A stretch of 64,000 nucleotides of DNA from Talinum fruticosum (Eukaryota > Streptophyta > Magnoliopsida > Caryophyllales > Talinaceae), in contig JAITYX010000016.1 in the NCBI GenBank assembly GCA_021018815.1, positions 6,277,001 to 6,341,000 of the forward strand, read 5' to 3'. The translations under genes were made by a program, and so were the position numbers. The notes beneath the pieces are model-generated. The model made no database searches. It saw nothing but the letters and a program-made list of their open reading frames with translations, and was not told where the DNA came from. Positions 25,740-37,882 of the stretch are shown piece by piece; position 1 is the stretch's first letter, and each line of letters opens with the position of its first letter.

Positions 25740-26560
25740 ATCGGAAAATACTTGTAGTACATTACTAATGATTTTGAGGCCAAGTGGGTTAAATGGATTC
25801 ATAATATCTACTTAAAAACAAAAGTCTGGCAAACCACTCAAGTTAAACCTGATGCAAGTTGGAGCTTTAAGAGAATAATGAATCTCATAAAGCATCTACC
25901 CCATTGGATGGACAGTCAGTGTAGTGAATGGAAGGTTTAGATACATGGCAAGTATCGGGTCAAGGCTGCCTATGAAGCCCTGCAAAGCCCTTTGACAAAA
26001 CCTAGGTGGTGGAGATTTGCTTGATATAAAAATAATGTGTCAAAGCATGCCTTTTGTCTCTACCTCATCTTCAAGAAGATACTAAAGACTAGAGACAAAA
26101 TCCAGAGATGGATTAGCCTGGAGAATACTAGTTGCCAATTTCGTGACCAAAATGAATAAGTTGATCATTTATTCATGCAGTGTCCATTTGCACAGGAGAT
26201 TATCAATAGGATGCATATGTAGGAGGCTGACTTAGACTGGAGGCCCATATGGAACAAATGGCTAGCAGGTGAAAAAATTTCCAATTCGAACCTTACTGTA
26301 ATAGCCCCTTTAATAGCTATTGTATGTCGTAGCATATAGAACGAGAGAAACGCGGAAACTTCCTGGGGAAGTATAGAACTAGTGCAGAAATAGTGAAAGC
26401 CATTAGATGGTCGCTTAGAACTTATTTGATACATTGAAAGAAACTATTCAAGGCATGGGTAGATAATCTATAATTGTATTCATTGGGTATGCCGAATGCA
26501 AAAATCGTGTACATATTGGCTTGATTTAATAGTAAAAACTTACCCTTTTTACCAAAAAAA
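25740..26560 (+). mobile_element. Degenerate LINE 3' fragment (zf-RVT region)
   Basis: Plus-strand translation with scattered stops gives WVKWIHNIYLK, HLPHWMDSQCSEW, RDKIQRWISLE and HLFMQCPFAQEI. These are the C-terminal reverse-transcriptase-associated zinc-binding (zf-RVT) region of plant L1-type LINEs. The fragment ends in an A-rich tail (~26552-26565). It lacks the reverse transcriptase core and endonuclease. It interrupts DNA otherwise similar to ~38.28-38.40 kb, so it was inserted into the duplicated flank. No clear target duplication was found. Confidence 0.7.
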
Positions 26561-26569
26561 AGAAAAATT

Positions 26570-27350
26570 GTATCGTACTTATTCAAATCGATATTAGCGT
26601 ATCAGTTTATATTCAATTTATATGCATATCTAATGTTTTGCATTCTTGCCATTAGTATAATAAAGTTTCTCAACAATGAGATATTGGTTTATATTTATCT
26701 CTATTGGTGTGTTTTGACATAATTTATTTGTAAGAAAATGTTAAATAAAATAATTGTGTCACAAAAATAGCAGCACAAACATCTTGAGTAAATCATTATA
26801 CGAAAAATATAGTCATGGGATCATTAAAGATGTAAAATTATTTTATGGTTTATTGTATTGTATGAAAAAACAAGGGAAAAAAAAAGAGGAAATGTATTAA
26901 TTTTTATAAGTTGATTTGACCATGTATAGTTAGTTTATAACATCGTATAACATTTGCTTAACATTTCATACATAAAAATTCACACTACAGATTTTCAATT
27001 ATTTTCATTAAAATTAAGATTTGACCTTTTTAATTTAAAAAATTCTTCACGGTAATTTTATCAATTATTACGCAACTTACTTTTTCAAAGTGTTGCCAAC
27101 CTCTTCTCAAAAAAAAAAAAAAAAAAAAAGTGTTACCAACCTACTATTATATTTAAAAACATGATTATCTATATTTTTTTTTGGTTGGCAAACATGATTA
27201 TCATTTTATGAAACACCCAAGAAAAATATAACAGAATATGTTCTGATATTTTACGAATTATTTTAACAAAAAAAACACATGTAATTTGATAGGGAATCAT
27301 AAGAATAAAATATAACACCAATTAATTAAGAAAAAATAAATTTATTAATA
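26570..27350. repeat. Duplicated flank module, copy 1
   Basis: AT-rich DNA shared with 30950-32200 and 38390-40000. Common landmarks are caaatgttttgcattcatg-like, acaaaaatagcagtacaa and atttgaccttcttt-like phrases. It lies upstream of UGT copy A and defines the left part of the tandem duplication unit. Confidence 0.75.
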
Positions 27351-27381
27351 TCATTGTAACATATACGCTTAATCTGATATG

Positions 27382-27511
<130 letters not shown>

Positions 27512-27621
27512 ATCATATAGTCCCAAGAGCATATACCATTTTGGAGGTGAAATAATAAGAGGAGAGGAGTTTTATTATTTTATCTGATTTAAGAAAAAGT
27601 AATTTAAAAATATGTCATACT

Positions 27622-28318
27622 TTTTTTCGATAGAAAGAGATATTTCATTAATAAAAAGTCATACGAGATCTACAAAGATAATTCTCCAACAAGAATAAAT
27701 CTAAAATAACAAAACAGATCTTTATTTCGACAAAGTTAATGGTAAGTATATTTTCGCTCGTCTCCATACTTCTAGCATCAATCTGGCTACAAACCGTGTT
27801 CTTCGACTTCAATATTTCTTTTCCGAACATCGGCAAGCTACTGTATAGCTTCATAAAATAAATTTCTGTGTGATAAGATCCAATCTGGAGGAAATATCAT
27901 TTTGATCGAGCCATATGAAATTTCATTGTTGAATCATACTCAATCAAAATCAATAAAAATAATTGATAAAAATATCAAAAATAATATGCTATCCAACCGA
28001 ATCAATAATCCTAATAAAACTTGCATGTATTGATAAAATAAGACTCTCATAAGAAAGAGAGAAACTCTAACTCTTACAAGAAGGAGAGAAACCAAACTCT
28101 CATAAAAAGAGAGAAACCCTTGTAAAGAAACCCAAACTCTAAAAAAAGGAGAGAATTTATTGGAAAGAAAATAATATCTTTAAATCTTGATTTGATTGAA
28201 GAAATTGAATAAAAAAGCTTACCACTGGCTGAATTTGGGCTAGTTGCAGCCCCAACAATCTAGAAAAGTGAAAAGAATATTAGATACATTAGAATTTAGA
28301 GAGGAGAAAAGGGAGAAT
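27622..28318 (-). mobile_element. Retroposon with 15-bp target duplication (LINE-like 3' end)
   Basis: A 697-bp insertion bounded by a perfect 15-bp direct repeat AAAATATGTCATACT (27607-27621 and 28319-28333). It begins with a T run on the plus strand, that is, an A tail on the minus strand. The minus-strand end before the tail (tttattaatgaaatatct) resembles plant LINE 3' ends. Sister units at 32.27 and 40.04 kb lack the insert. No reverse transcriptase is present, so it is either a strongly 5'-truncated LINE or a transcript mobilised by one. The interior has imperfect gagagaaac repeats (28044-28150) and an exon-like block near 28223-28259. Confidence 0.8.
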
Positions 28319-28961
28319 AAAATATGTCATACTAAACACACAATAATACCATTCTTTCTTTTTCTATTATATATAAAATTTCGTAAAATAACTTACTGTA
28401 AATAATTTTTCACAATTATGTATAGATAGATGTATGTCCCTTTTTATAGTATGAAAAAAATTTAATGCGTTTTTAAGCCTTATTTCATTTAGCTTATAAC
28501 CATACAGTTCTTTACAATTTCTTATAGATATTTACATTTCCTTATAATTGGTTACAACTTACTTCTGCTTTTTTTTAAAAAAAAAATAATTGACTACGTT
28601 GATATGTAGCTAGGCTCTTATTCATATCTATTTGAGTGTAACTGATGAGGGATATTTTAAATATCACCCAACTCCATCATCTACCTATAATTCATGGATG
28701 TTATTATATGTTCATAACACCAATAATTAGAGTCTAATGGAGTCATTCATCAGTAGAAGACTGGATTCCTCCTACACAATACAACAAGATAACTCCAACA
28801 AAAACAGGCGTCAGGAATCTCGAAGGTATATCGTGAGCACGTTCAACATTAAAATAGATATGTATCTTAAACAAAACCAGGCTTGAGAAATGTCTGCAAC
28901 ATAACGCTTGTATTTTGTTGACTCTCGAATCCTTCCCATCCTCGAAGCAAAAAGAGCTACA

Positions 28962-30747
28962 ATTTATGCGCAAAGGAAACATCTGGAAATCCGGGTACTA
29001 GTATTTCCTCGTCCGTTCCTAGGCCGTATGAATCCCATGTTTCATTTAGGTAACGCGCTCTATTCAAAAGGCTTTTCTGTGACCATAATCCAGACCCATT
29101 TCAACTCCCCGAGCCCGCCAAGTTCCCCAACTTCACCTTCCACTTCATTGATGATGGTATACAGATGAGCCAAGCTGATACTGCCAGTACCTTCTCTGCC
29201 ATCAGAGCCAGCTGCTCCGAGAAATTCCATCACTCGTTGTCTCAGATTCTGAATGGTGATCTCGGCTCTGAACACAAGGAGCCGATTGCTTGCTTGATTG
29301 CTGATCCTATGTGAGGGTTTGCTGGGACTGTAGCCGAAAGCTTCAGCCTGCCGAGGATGGCGTTGAGGACTGGCAGCATACAGTCTTACATCGTATATTA
29401 ATCATTGACAGTTCTTCGGGAGAAGGGGTATTATCCTCACCAAGGTAATGTGTCTCTGACATTAGTCCGTTTTATTTTGGCAAGGAATTCAATGCCACGT
29501 GAAACATGTGGAGATTATGGGTGCAATTGAATCACTTTGGCAAATGGATAAGCAATGAAAATACAGTATAATTGCTAAATCCCTAGAAGAACTTGGAGAA
29601 AGAAGAAATAAGAATGTCATAACTTAACTACCAATCTAGTGATGACCTAATAATGAATGAAATTGTGACTATCATTCAAAGGCTAAATTGAAGAACAACT
29701 CAAGTTTCACCTCCAGACTCCAATCATATAGCTCCGACAAATAAATTTGCAATTTTCTTAGCCATATAGAGTAAGATTGTGATCAGACTCCAGAACTAGT
29801 TTTTCAATTTAATGTCATTTGTCTTTGTTTCAGAAAACCTATTGGAAACCAGTGTTAGAGCTCCCACCTCTTAAATTCAAAGATCTTCCAGCAGAGAGAC
29901 ACCATGACATTGATTTCCATGGTTAAAGAATCAAAAACATATGTTCAGGGAATTATATGCAATGATGTCAATGCACTCAACCTGCTGTACTGGACAAAAC
30001 TTGCCAAGATTATTGTCCAATCCCCTTTTCCTAGTAGGTCCTCTACACAAATATTCTTCAATCTCTGCCACAATCTCGCTCACACAAGACAGAAGCTGCA
30101 TCTCTTGGCTAGATATGCAAGCACCTAAAGTCTGTCCTTTATGTAAGCTTTTGGAAGTGTGGCAGAAATTAGTGAGGCTGAATTCGCAGAGGTAGCATGG
30201 GGCACTTGCCATTAGCAAGCAGCCCTTCCTGTCGGTGGTTCGCACTGGATTGATTAAGAATTCGAAAAAGTTTACCCATTTCCAGATGGGTTCCTAGAGA
30301 TCGTGGGCACGAGGGGATATATAGTCAAATGGGCACCCCAGCTAGAGGTTTTGGTTCATCCATCACTATGGTTGGCATTCAACCGTGGAGAGCATTTGTC
30401 ACGGGGTACCCATGATCTGCCAGCCCTTTCTTTACGACCAGAAAATGAATGCTAGACATGTAAGTGATGTCTGGAAAATCGGGTTCCTAATGGAGAACGG
30501 GATGCGAAGAGATGAAGTAGAGAGGACAATCCGAAGACTCATGTTCGAGAAGGAAGGTGAAGAAATGAGGTAGAGGTCAACAGCTTTGATGGAGAAGGCG
30601 AATCTTTGTCTCATGGAAGGCGGCTCTTCATATGAAGCATTGAATACACTAACAAGTCATATATTGTCATTCACAGCATTAAGGGAAGGAGAGGCAAGAA
30701 GAGTCCCTGCAATTACACCTCGATGCCCCAGTAAAGTTTCAGACTGA
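28962..30747 (+). pseudogene. UGT copy A: UGT76-like glycosyltransferase pseudogene
   Basis: Homologous exons are ~28962-29444 and 29834-30747, with recognisable gt/ag borders. It belongs to the C/E type. The start codon is lost (ATG of the sisters is ATT). Exon 1 carries the -1 frameshift shared by all five copies, a TGA in place of Trp in DPMW, and a TAA in place of Glu in VYES. Exon 2 has several indels, an in-frame TAG near 30571, and a deletion of ~20 bases that removes GGFWTH from the PSPG sugar-donor box. It cannot make an enzyme. The C-terminal extension past the B/D-type stop (GEARRVPAITPRCPS) is shared with C. Its upstream region is of B/D type, so the copy is probably a recombinant. 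Confidence 0.9.
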
Positions 30748-30949
30748 ACACTCGTAAATAATGGTGCAAAGATTTCAATTCCAATAGCATTTTTCTTGGT
30801 GTTATTATGCAAGCAACATCTCTGTGTTGAGCAAACAACTTGTCTTTTTCATTTGCGTTGCTTCTCTCCATATGTTTCTCAGTTCCATCTTGAATAATTT
30901 TTTTCCCTGATTATCCAAGAAAACCAAATCGGGTGTCAGACAAGCCCTC

Positions 30950-32200
30950 TATCAAATGTTTTGCATTCATGTCATTAGTCGAATTAAAGTTTGTCATTAA
31001 TGAGATATTGGTTTATATATATCACAATCAATATATTTTGACATAATTTATTGGCAAGAAAATATTAAATAAAATAATAATGTCACAAAAATAGCAGTAC
31101 AAATATGTTAAGAAAATAATTAGATGGTACCAACAAAAATGCCAATACAAAATGATACGAAAAATATAGCGATCATGGGATAATCAATATTGTTTTGGTT
31201 TTTTTGAATTGGATAATAATATAATTAAAAAACAAGAAAAACATAAAGGTATTAATTTTCACAATTTGATTTGACCATGTATAGTTAGTTTACAACATTA
31301 CATAGCATTTGGTTATAACATTTCAAACAAAAATTTCACAGGAGAGTTTTTCAATGATTTTCATTAAAATTAAGAATTGACCTTCTCTGATTTATAAAAA
31401 ATCTCAAGTTAATTTTATCAATTCTCAAACAATTTACTTTTAAAAGCGTTACCTACTATAATAATTAAAAACATGATTATCTGTATTTGTTGATGAGCAA
31501 ACATGATTATCATTTATCTATATGAAGCATCTACGAAAATACTCCATCTGTTTTAAAATATTTATATGATTTTTTTATGATTATCATTAAAATATCTAAT
31601 ATACCCTCTCCACGAAAATTACAACTTTTTTTCTCTCTCTTCCCTAATTTTCTATATCTTATCACTATATCCTCTCTCTCTCAGTAAAATAATTAAAAAA
31701 ATATATTAGCATATTATATACTGAAAACGATAAAATTTTAAAAATAAACAATTAAGGAGGATAAAATTGGAAAACTAGTAATTAATATACTATTATTAGT
31801 GTAAAGTGACAAGTATTATGAAATGAGAAAAGTTAATTAAAGTGACATGTATTTGTGAAACGGATGGAGTAACAATAGAATATGTTCTGGTATTTTATGA
31901 CTCATTTTAACAAAAAAACAAAAATAAAAAACAAGTCATAGCATGTAATATAGGGAATCATAAAAATAGTACATATTTTCATTATATTGATAGAATGTTC
32001 TATGATTTCGTACACCAATTAATGAAAAAAAAACAAATTTATGACATATATAATCGTAACATATTCATTCAATTCGCATGAAATTTACACATAATATGAT
32101 AATACATTTAAAAAAGAATATATATGATATATGAAACACATATAGGGCCTATTTCATTTAGTTTAATTTACAATTGCCTACCACTTTTATAACTACATAT
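30950..32200. repeat. Duplicated flank module, copy 2
   Basis: Collinear with 26640-27350 and 38420-40000 apart from the MITE insertion. It lies between UGT copies A and B. The 30748-30950 part before it is the 3' flank of copy A and matches that of copy C. Confidence 0.75.
31542..31869. mobile_element. Stowaway MITE with TA duplication
   Basis: The terminal inverted repeats are ctccatctgttttaaaatat on the left and ctccatccgtttcacaaata read from the right, flanked by TA (31540-31541 and 31870-31871). The sister site at ~39.67 kb reads aaaataac with a single TA and no insert, which proves the ends. The element is 328 bp, AT-rich and non-coding. Confidence 0.85.
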
Positions 32201-32596
32201 AACATTCTGGAGGCCAAATGACAAGAGGTGAAGAGTTTTCTTATTATTTGATTCGAGAAAAAATAGTTTAAAAATTTGTCCCAACAAAACAGACAACAGT
32301 ACCACTCTTTCTTTTTCTATCACATGCATTGCTTATAATTTTTCATAATTGTGTCCATTTCTATCACATGAAATACAGACAACAGTACTAAGCTCTATAC
32401 AAACAGACAAGATTCCTCCTACGCAATACAATATAACAAGATGACTCCGAAAACGTGCCTGATAAATTTCTTCAATGCCAGTATTTTTAGTCACCGAATC
32501 TTTCCCATCAGCAATCACCATCATTAAAGAATAAATTTGCTTGTAGTAGCATATGGAGAAATCTCTGCAACACCAGTGATAATCAAAACAGCTCTA

Positions 32597-34380
32597 ATGG
32601 AAGATGGAAAAAGCAGAGGAAACACCTGGGATTCCGAGTGCTACTGTTTCCTCTCCCGTTCGCGGGCCATATGAACCCCATGCTCCATTTAGGCAATGCC
32701 CTCTATTCAAGAGGCTTCTCCATCACCATAATCCAGACTCGTTTTAACTCCCTGATTCCACCAAGTACCCAAACTTCACCTTCCACTTCATCGATGATGG
32801 CTTGCAGAGGGCCCCTGCTGATTCCTTTGATGCCCTCGCTGCCATCAAAGTCAGCTGCTCGAAGAAATTTAGTCATTGTTTGTCTGAACTCCTGAATGGC
32901 GATTGTCTCATTTCTGAGCACGAGGAACCGATTGCTTGTTTGATTGCTGATCCTTCATGGGAGTTTGCTGGGAGAGTAGCTGATGACTTCAGCCTGCCAA
33001 GGATCGCACTGAAGACTGGGAGTATACTGTCTTATCGCGTTTATGAATCCTTACCACTTTTTCGCGAGAAGGTCTACTTTCCTATCCAAGGTAGTGTGTC
33101 ATTACCATTAGTCTGATTTATTTTGGCTGGAAATGTCGGGGAAACAGATGGACAATATAGGTGCCCGCCACAATTATATAGTTTGTTGTCAGATGGATGA
33201 ATGTGTAGATGTTATTTAGCTTAGCTACCTAAGTTTGAGGTGACTGATGCTGGAGACCTGGGTTCTAATTACGTCCATATGTCTGTGTCTCCCACACACT
33301 GGGGAAGATTGTCACATCTGATATACAAAGCATGAACAGTAAAATAGAATGTGTTAATGAAGCACTGGAGTATCAGAATATGTGGTCCTTAATTCCTAGA
33401 ATTGAAAGCAAATAGTTAATTTATTTTTTCAAAACAAAGAGAACTGTCTCACTGTATTTCTACACCCTTATGTCAAGTATTGTTATTTCTCTTTTCTTTC
33501 AGAGGACCAATTAGAAGAACCGGTGTTGGAGCTCCCACCACTTAAGTTCAAAGATCTTCCATCAGAGGCACACCATGACATATTGATTCCCAAGGTTAAG
33601 GAATTAAAAACTTATTCATGGGGAATAATATTCAATGCTTTCGATGAACTTGAACCTGCTGTGCTGGACAGAACTCGCACAGATTACCATCCGATCCCCA
33701 TTTTCGTACTAGGCCCTTTGCACAAGTACTCAACTTCTGCCACAACCTCACTCACGCGAGACCAGAGCTGCATATCTTGGCTAGACACACAAGCACCCAA
33801 GTCTGTCCTTTATGTGAGCTTTGGAAGTGTCGCAGCAATAAGCGAGGCGGAATTTTCAGAGGTAGCATGGGCTCTAGCCAATAGCAGTCAACCCTTCCTG
33901 TGGGTGGTTCGCACGGGTTTGGTTAATAATTCGAGAAAAGGTGACCCATTTCCGGATGGCTTCCTAGAGATTGTGGGCTCTAGGGGCCATATAGTCGAAT
34001 GGGCACCCCAGCTGGAGGTGTTGGCTCATCCTGCTGTGGGAGGATTCTGGACTCACTGTGTTTGGAACTCAACCATGGAGAGCATTTGTGAAGGGGTGCC
34101 CATGATTTGCAAGCCGTTTTTTTTTGACCAAACCATGAGTGCTCGACATATAAATGACGTCTGGAAAATTGGATTGCTACTCGAGAACGGGCTGCAAAGG
34201 GGTGAAATTGAGAGGACGATCAAAAGACTCATGTCCGAGAAGGAAGGTGAAGAAATGAGAGAAAGAGCAGCAGCTTTGATGGAGAAGGCAAATCTTTGTC
34301 TCATGGAAGGCGGCTCTTCACCTGAAGCATTGAATTCACTAACAAGCCATATATTATCACTCACAGCACTAAGGAAATGA
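32597..34380 (+). pseudogene. UGT copy B: UGT76-like glycosyltransferase, two exon-1 frameshifts
   Basis: Exon 1 is 32597-33090 and exon 2 is 33503-34380 (gt/ag intron of 412 bp, phase 1). Exon 1 lacks one base near 32606 (ggaaaaagc against ggaaagaagc in D) and one at the codon shared by all copies (~32759, [10 protein letters not shown]). Exon 2 is fully open, 292 codons including the stop. It carries the PSPG donor-sugar box from WAPQ to FFFDQ, but the invariant HCGWNS reads HCVWNS, a Gly-to-Val change in the most conserved part of the box. The family transfers sugar from UDP-glucose to small molecules in the cytosol. This copy probably cannot. The catalytic His context GHMNPM is still present in exon 1. 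Confidence 0.87.
33190..33330. mobile_element. SINE-like insertion in the intron of UGT B (tentative)
   Basis: The block contains a degraded B-box (gggttctaattac) about 40 bases after a tRNA-like start, and ctctgtgtctcccacacac-like text. It is present in the introns of B and D but not in those of A, C and E, so it arrived in the B/D lineage. Its ends are not fixed. Confidence 0.4.
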
Positions 34381-34755
34381 GTGGCTTGAAGACTCTGAAA
34401 TTATGCATCATTGCCTATGTCTCGTTTGAGACTGAACACTTACGAATAATGGTGGAAATTAAAGGTGGGAATTGTAATGGCATTTTCCTGGGTTCTTATG
34501 CAAGCAAAATCTCTTTGTTGAATATGTGACCTGTATTTTTCATTTCAAAATTCAAAACAGTAAACAATGATCCAATACACACTCACTCCCTCCTCTCCAT
34601 AAGCCACTGCTTCCTCCTCAAACAGGGTGACTGACCACCGAAACAAACAAGACGATTTGCTGTTTTTGCACCTCTTTCACCAGAGGCACAAAAACTTACA
34701 TCCTGTCATATTTTTTAGGGGGTGGGGGGAGACATAGAAATTCTCGCTTTCCTTA

Positions 34756-35434
34756 CACTATGTTTGGATTGGGAGGTTTGGGGTTGAAGAGGGGAAGGAA
34801 GGGGAAGGAGGATAATTAACTCCTCTTCCCCTCCTTTAACCCTTTTGATTCCCCTCCAAATTGAGGGGTAAGGAAGGGGAAGGGAAGAAAAATAACTAAT
34901 AACATTTATTTTTGTATTAATTTTTATCATATTTCGATCCTTTTTATTATTATTTTTTGTTTATTTTTCTCTAAATTTTTTTCTCCTCTCTAAAGTAATT
35001 ATATATAAATATATCAATATTAGCGTTATACTTCTATTCAATTTTACATGTCGTTCTGGTTAATATCTCTTAACTCCCCCTTTTTTTTATCCCCTTTAGG
35101 TACTTTTATTCTAATTCAAACTTATCAATAATAGGGTTGATTGCTATTCTAATTCAGTTTAAGTACCTTTTTTAAATTCGTAGTTATGATCGATAAGACA
35201 TATATGTTAATCACTATGAATATATATGTGGACATTAATATCTTCACTGTTACCCTAATTTTAATTATTTACTCTTTTCTTTTAAATGCTTATATTATTT
35301 GATTGTTTATTTTATTTTACTTTAGGTAATACCTTACAAATATAAAAAATAAATTATTAAAAAATAATTTTTTTTTGTGGAACGTTGTTAAGGGAAACTA
35401 AATTTAAATTTATTATTTTTAACTTAAAGTGGTT

Positions 35435-35516
<82 letters not shown>

Positions 35517-35767
35517 ATTTTCCTTCCCCTCCATTCGTCTCTCTTTTTAATCAAAACAAGAGAATATTGGTAACCTCCATTCCCCTCTATTTCAAATCCA
35601 AACAAGGAGAAAGTATCTCCCTCCCCTCTATTCCTCTCTTTTTAATCCGAATAAGGAAATATTGTTAACCCCCATTCCCCTCTATTTCAAATCAAACAAA
35701 AGGAATGCATCTACCCTCCCTTCGATTAACTTCCCCTCCCCTCACCTTCGTATATCCAAACAGTGTG
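34756..35767. mobile_element. Tourist-like (PIF/Harbinger) MITE with TTA duplication
   Basis: A 1,012-bp insertion starts cactatgtttggat and ends with its inverse (cacactgtttggat read from the right). It is flanked by TTA at 34753-34755 and 35768-35770, the target preference of PIF/Harbinger elements. The sister site in the D-E spacer (~44966, ctttctagcattgggtgc) lacks it, which confirms the borders. The interior has two ~110-bp subrepeats (tccattcccctctatttcaa) and an AAT microsatellite. There is no transposase frame. Confidence 0.82.
35439..35515. repeat. (AAT)n microsatellite, ~25 units
   Basis: A perfect trinucleotide run inside the Tourist-like element. The poly-Ile and poly-Tyr frames here are artefacts of it. 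Confidence 0.96.
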
Positions 35768-36081
35768 TTACTACCATTGGGTGCATCATTGCCAGTAGTA
35801 CATGATGTAATATTTTAGAGAAAATCAAACAAGGTCAATCTTATGATACTAATTTGTGAGTGCATCTTCTTTGAATGAAATTAAGTTGAGTACTTTATTG
35901 ATGAAAATTTCGAGGTCAATGCATCACTGTATATAGTAATAGATTTAATTATTATGAGTCCTGTGAGCACGTTATTCATTAATAGAGATTCGTTCTACAC
36001 CATACAATGAGATATAAATTTCTTAAACCAGTATTCTGTTCACTCCCGAATCCTTCCCATCCTCGAAGAAAAAGAGCTTCA

Positions 36082-37882
36082 ATGGATGTGCAGAGGAAAC
36101 ATCTGGGAATCCGGGTGTTGTTATTTCCTTTTCCATTCCTAGGCCATATGAGTCCCATGTTTCATTTAGGCAGTGCACTCTATTCAAAAGGCTTTTCCGT
36201 GACCATAATCCAGACCCGTTTCAACTCCCCGAGCCCGCCAAGTTCCCCAATTTCACCTTCCACTTCATTGAAGATGGCATACAGACGAACCTAGCTGATA
36301 CTGCCAGTACCTTCTCTGCCATCAGAGCCAGCTGCTCCGAGAAATTCCATCACTCGTTGTCTCAGATTCTGAATGGTGATCTCGGCTCTGAACACAAGGA
36401 GCCGATTGCTTGTTTGATTGCTGATCCTATGTGGGGTTTGCTGGGACCGTAGCTGACAGCTTCAACCTGCCGAGGATTGCGTTGCGGACTGGCAGCATAC
36501 AGTCTTTCATCGTATATGAATCATTGCCAATTCTTCGAGACAAGGGGTACTATCCTCTCCAAGGTAATGCGTATCTGACATTAATCTGTTTTATTTTGGC
36601 AAGAAATTCAATGCCAGGTGAAACAAGTGGAGATTATGGGTAGAATTGAATCCCTATGGCAAATGTATAAACAATGAAAATACAGTATAATTGCTAAGTG
36701 CCTAGAAGAACTTGAAGAAAGTAGCAATAAGAATGCCATAACTACCAGTCTAGTGATGACATAATGAACGAAATTGGGACTATCATTCAAAGGCCAAATT
36801 AAACAACTACTCAAGTTTCACCTCCAGACAACACTCATATAGCTCCGATAAATAAATTTGTAATTTTCATAACCATATAGAGTAAGATTGTCATCAGAGT
36901 TCGGAAGTAGTTTTGCAATTTATTGTCATTTGTCTTTCTTTCAGAAAACCGATTAGAAGAACCAGTGTTAGAGCTCCCACCTCTTAAATTCAAAGATCTT
37001 CCTGCAGAGAGACACCATGACATATTGATTTCCGCGGCTAAAGAATCAAAAACATATGTTCAGGGGATTATATGCAATGATGTCTATGCACTCGAACCGG
37101 CTGTATTAGACAAAACTTGCCGACATTTTCATCCAATCCCCCTTTTCCTAGTAGGACCTCTACACAAATATTCTTCAATCTTTGCCACAACCTCGCTCAC
37201 ACAAGACCGAAGCTGCATATCTTGGCTAGACACACAAGCACCTAAGTCTGTCCTTTATGTAAGCTTTGGAAGTTTGGTACCAATGAGTGAGGCAGAATTC
37301 TCAGAGGTAGCATGGGCACTTGCCAATAGCAAGCAGCCCTTCCTGTGGGTGGTTCGCGCTGGATTGATTAAGAATTCGATAAAAGCTGTCCCATTTCCAG
37401 ATGGGTTCCTAGAGATTGTGGACAGGAGGGGACTTATAGTCGAATGGGCACCCCAGCTAGAGGTTTTGGCTCATCCTTCTGTAGGAGGATTCTGGACTCA
37501 CTGTGGTTGGAATTCAACCATGGAGAGCATTTGTCAAGGGGTACCCATGATTTGTCAGCCCTTTCTTTACGACCAGAAAATGAATGCTAGACATGTAAGT
37601 GATGTCTGGAAAATTGGGTTCCTGATGGAGAACGGGCTGCAAAGAGATGAAGCAGAGAGGACAATCAGAAGACTCATGTTCGAGAAGGAAGGTGAAGAAA
37701 TGAGGGAGAGATCAGCAGCTTTGATGGAGAAGGCGAATCTTTGTCTCATGAAAGGCGGCTCTTCAGTAGAAGCATTGAATACACTAACAAGCCATATATT
37801 GTCATTCACAGCACTAAAGGAAGGAGAGGCTAGTAGACTCCCTGAAATTACGCCTCGATGCCCAAGTCAAATTCCAGACTGA
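36082..37882 (+). pseudogene. UGT copy C: UGT76-like glycosyltransferase, two exon-1 frameshifts
   Basis: Exon 1 is 36082-36563 and exon 2 is 36945-37882 (intron of 381 bp, gt/ag, phase 1). The N-terminus is recognisable (MDVQRKHLGIRVLLFPFPF, catalytic His in GHMSPM). Two single-base losses break exon 1: the one shared by all copies (~36240) and one in a G run at ~36432 (tgtggggttt, where E and A indicate one more base). Exon 2 is wholly open, with an intact PSPG box (WAPQ to LYDQ, HCGWNS present). It extends 19 residues beyond the B/D stop (GEASRLPEI onward), as in copy A. The open catalytic exon alongside a broken first exon is odd. If both shifts were assembly errors the protein would be 473 residues. 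Confidence 0.87.

Larger units (their letters stand above)
34381..36081. other. Spacer between UGT copies B and C
   Basis: The B 3' flank (matching that of D) is followed by the Tourist-like insertion and by the C upstream region (35771-36081). The latter matches the E upstream region at 45.0-45.29 kb. No additional gene is present. Confidence 0.75.

Noticed and set aside
27929..28258. Independent solo LTR (tgttgaat ... ccccaaca)
   Set aside because: No matching target duplication directly at these ends. The stretch lies inside the larger insertion defined by the 15-bp duplication.
35357..35668. Poly-Ile and poly-Tyr frames
   Set aside because: Artefacts of the AAT microsatellite.
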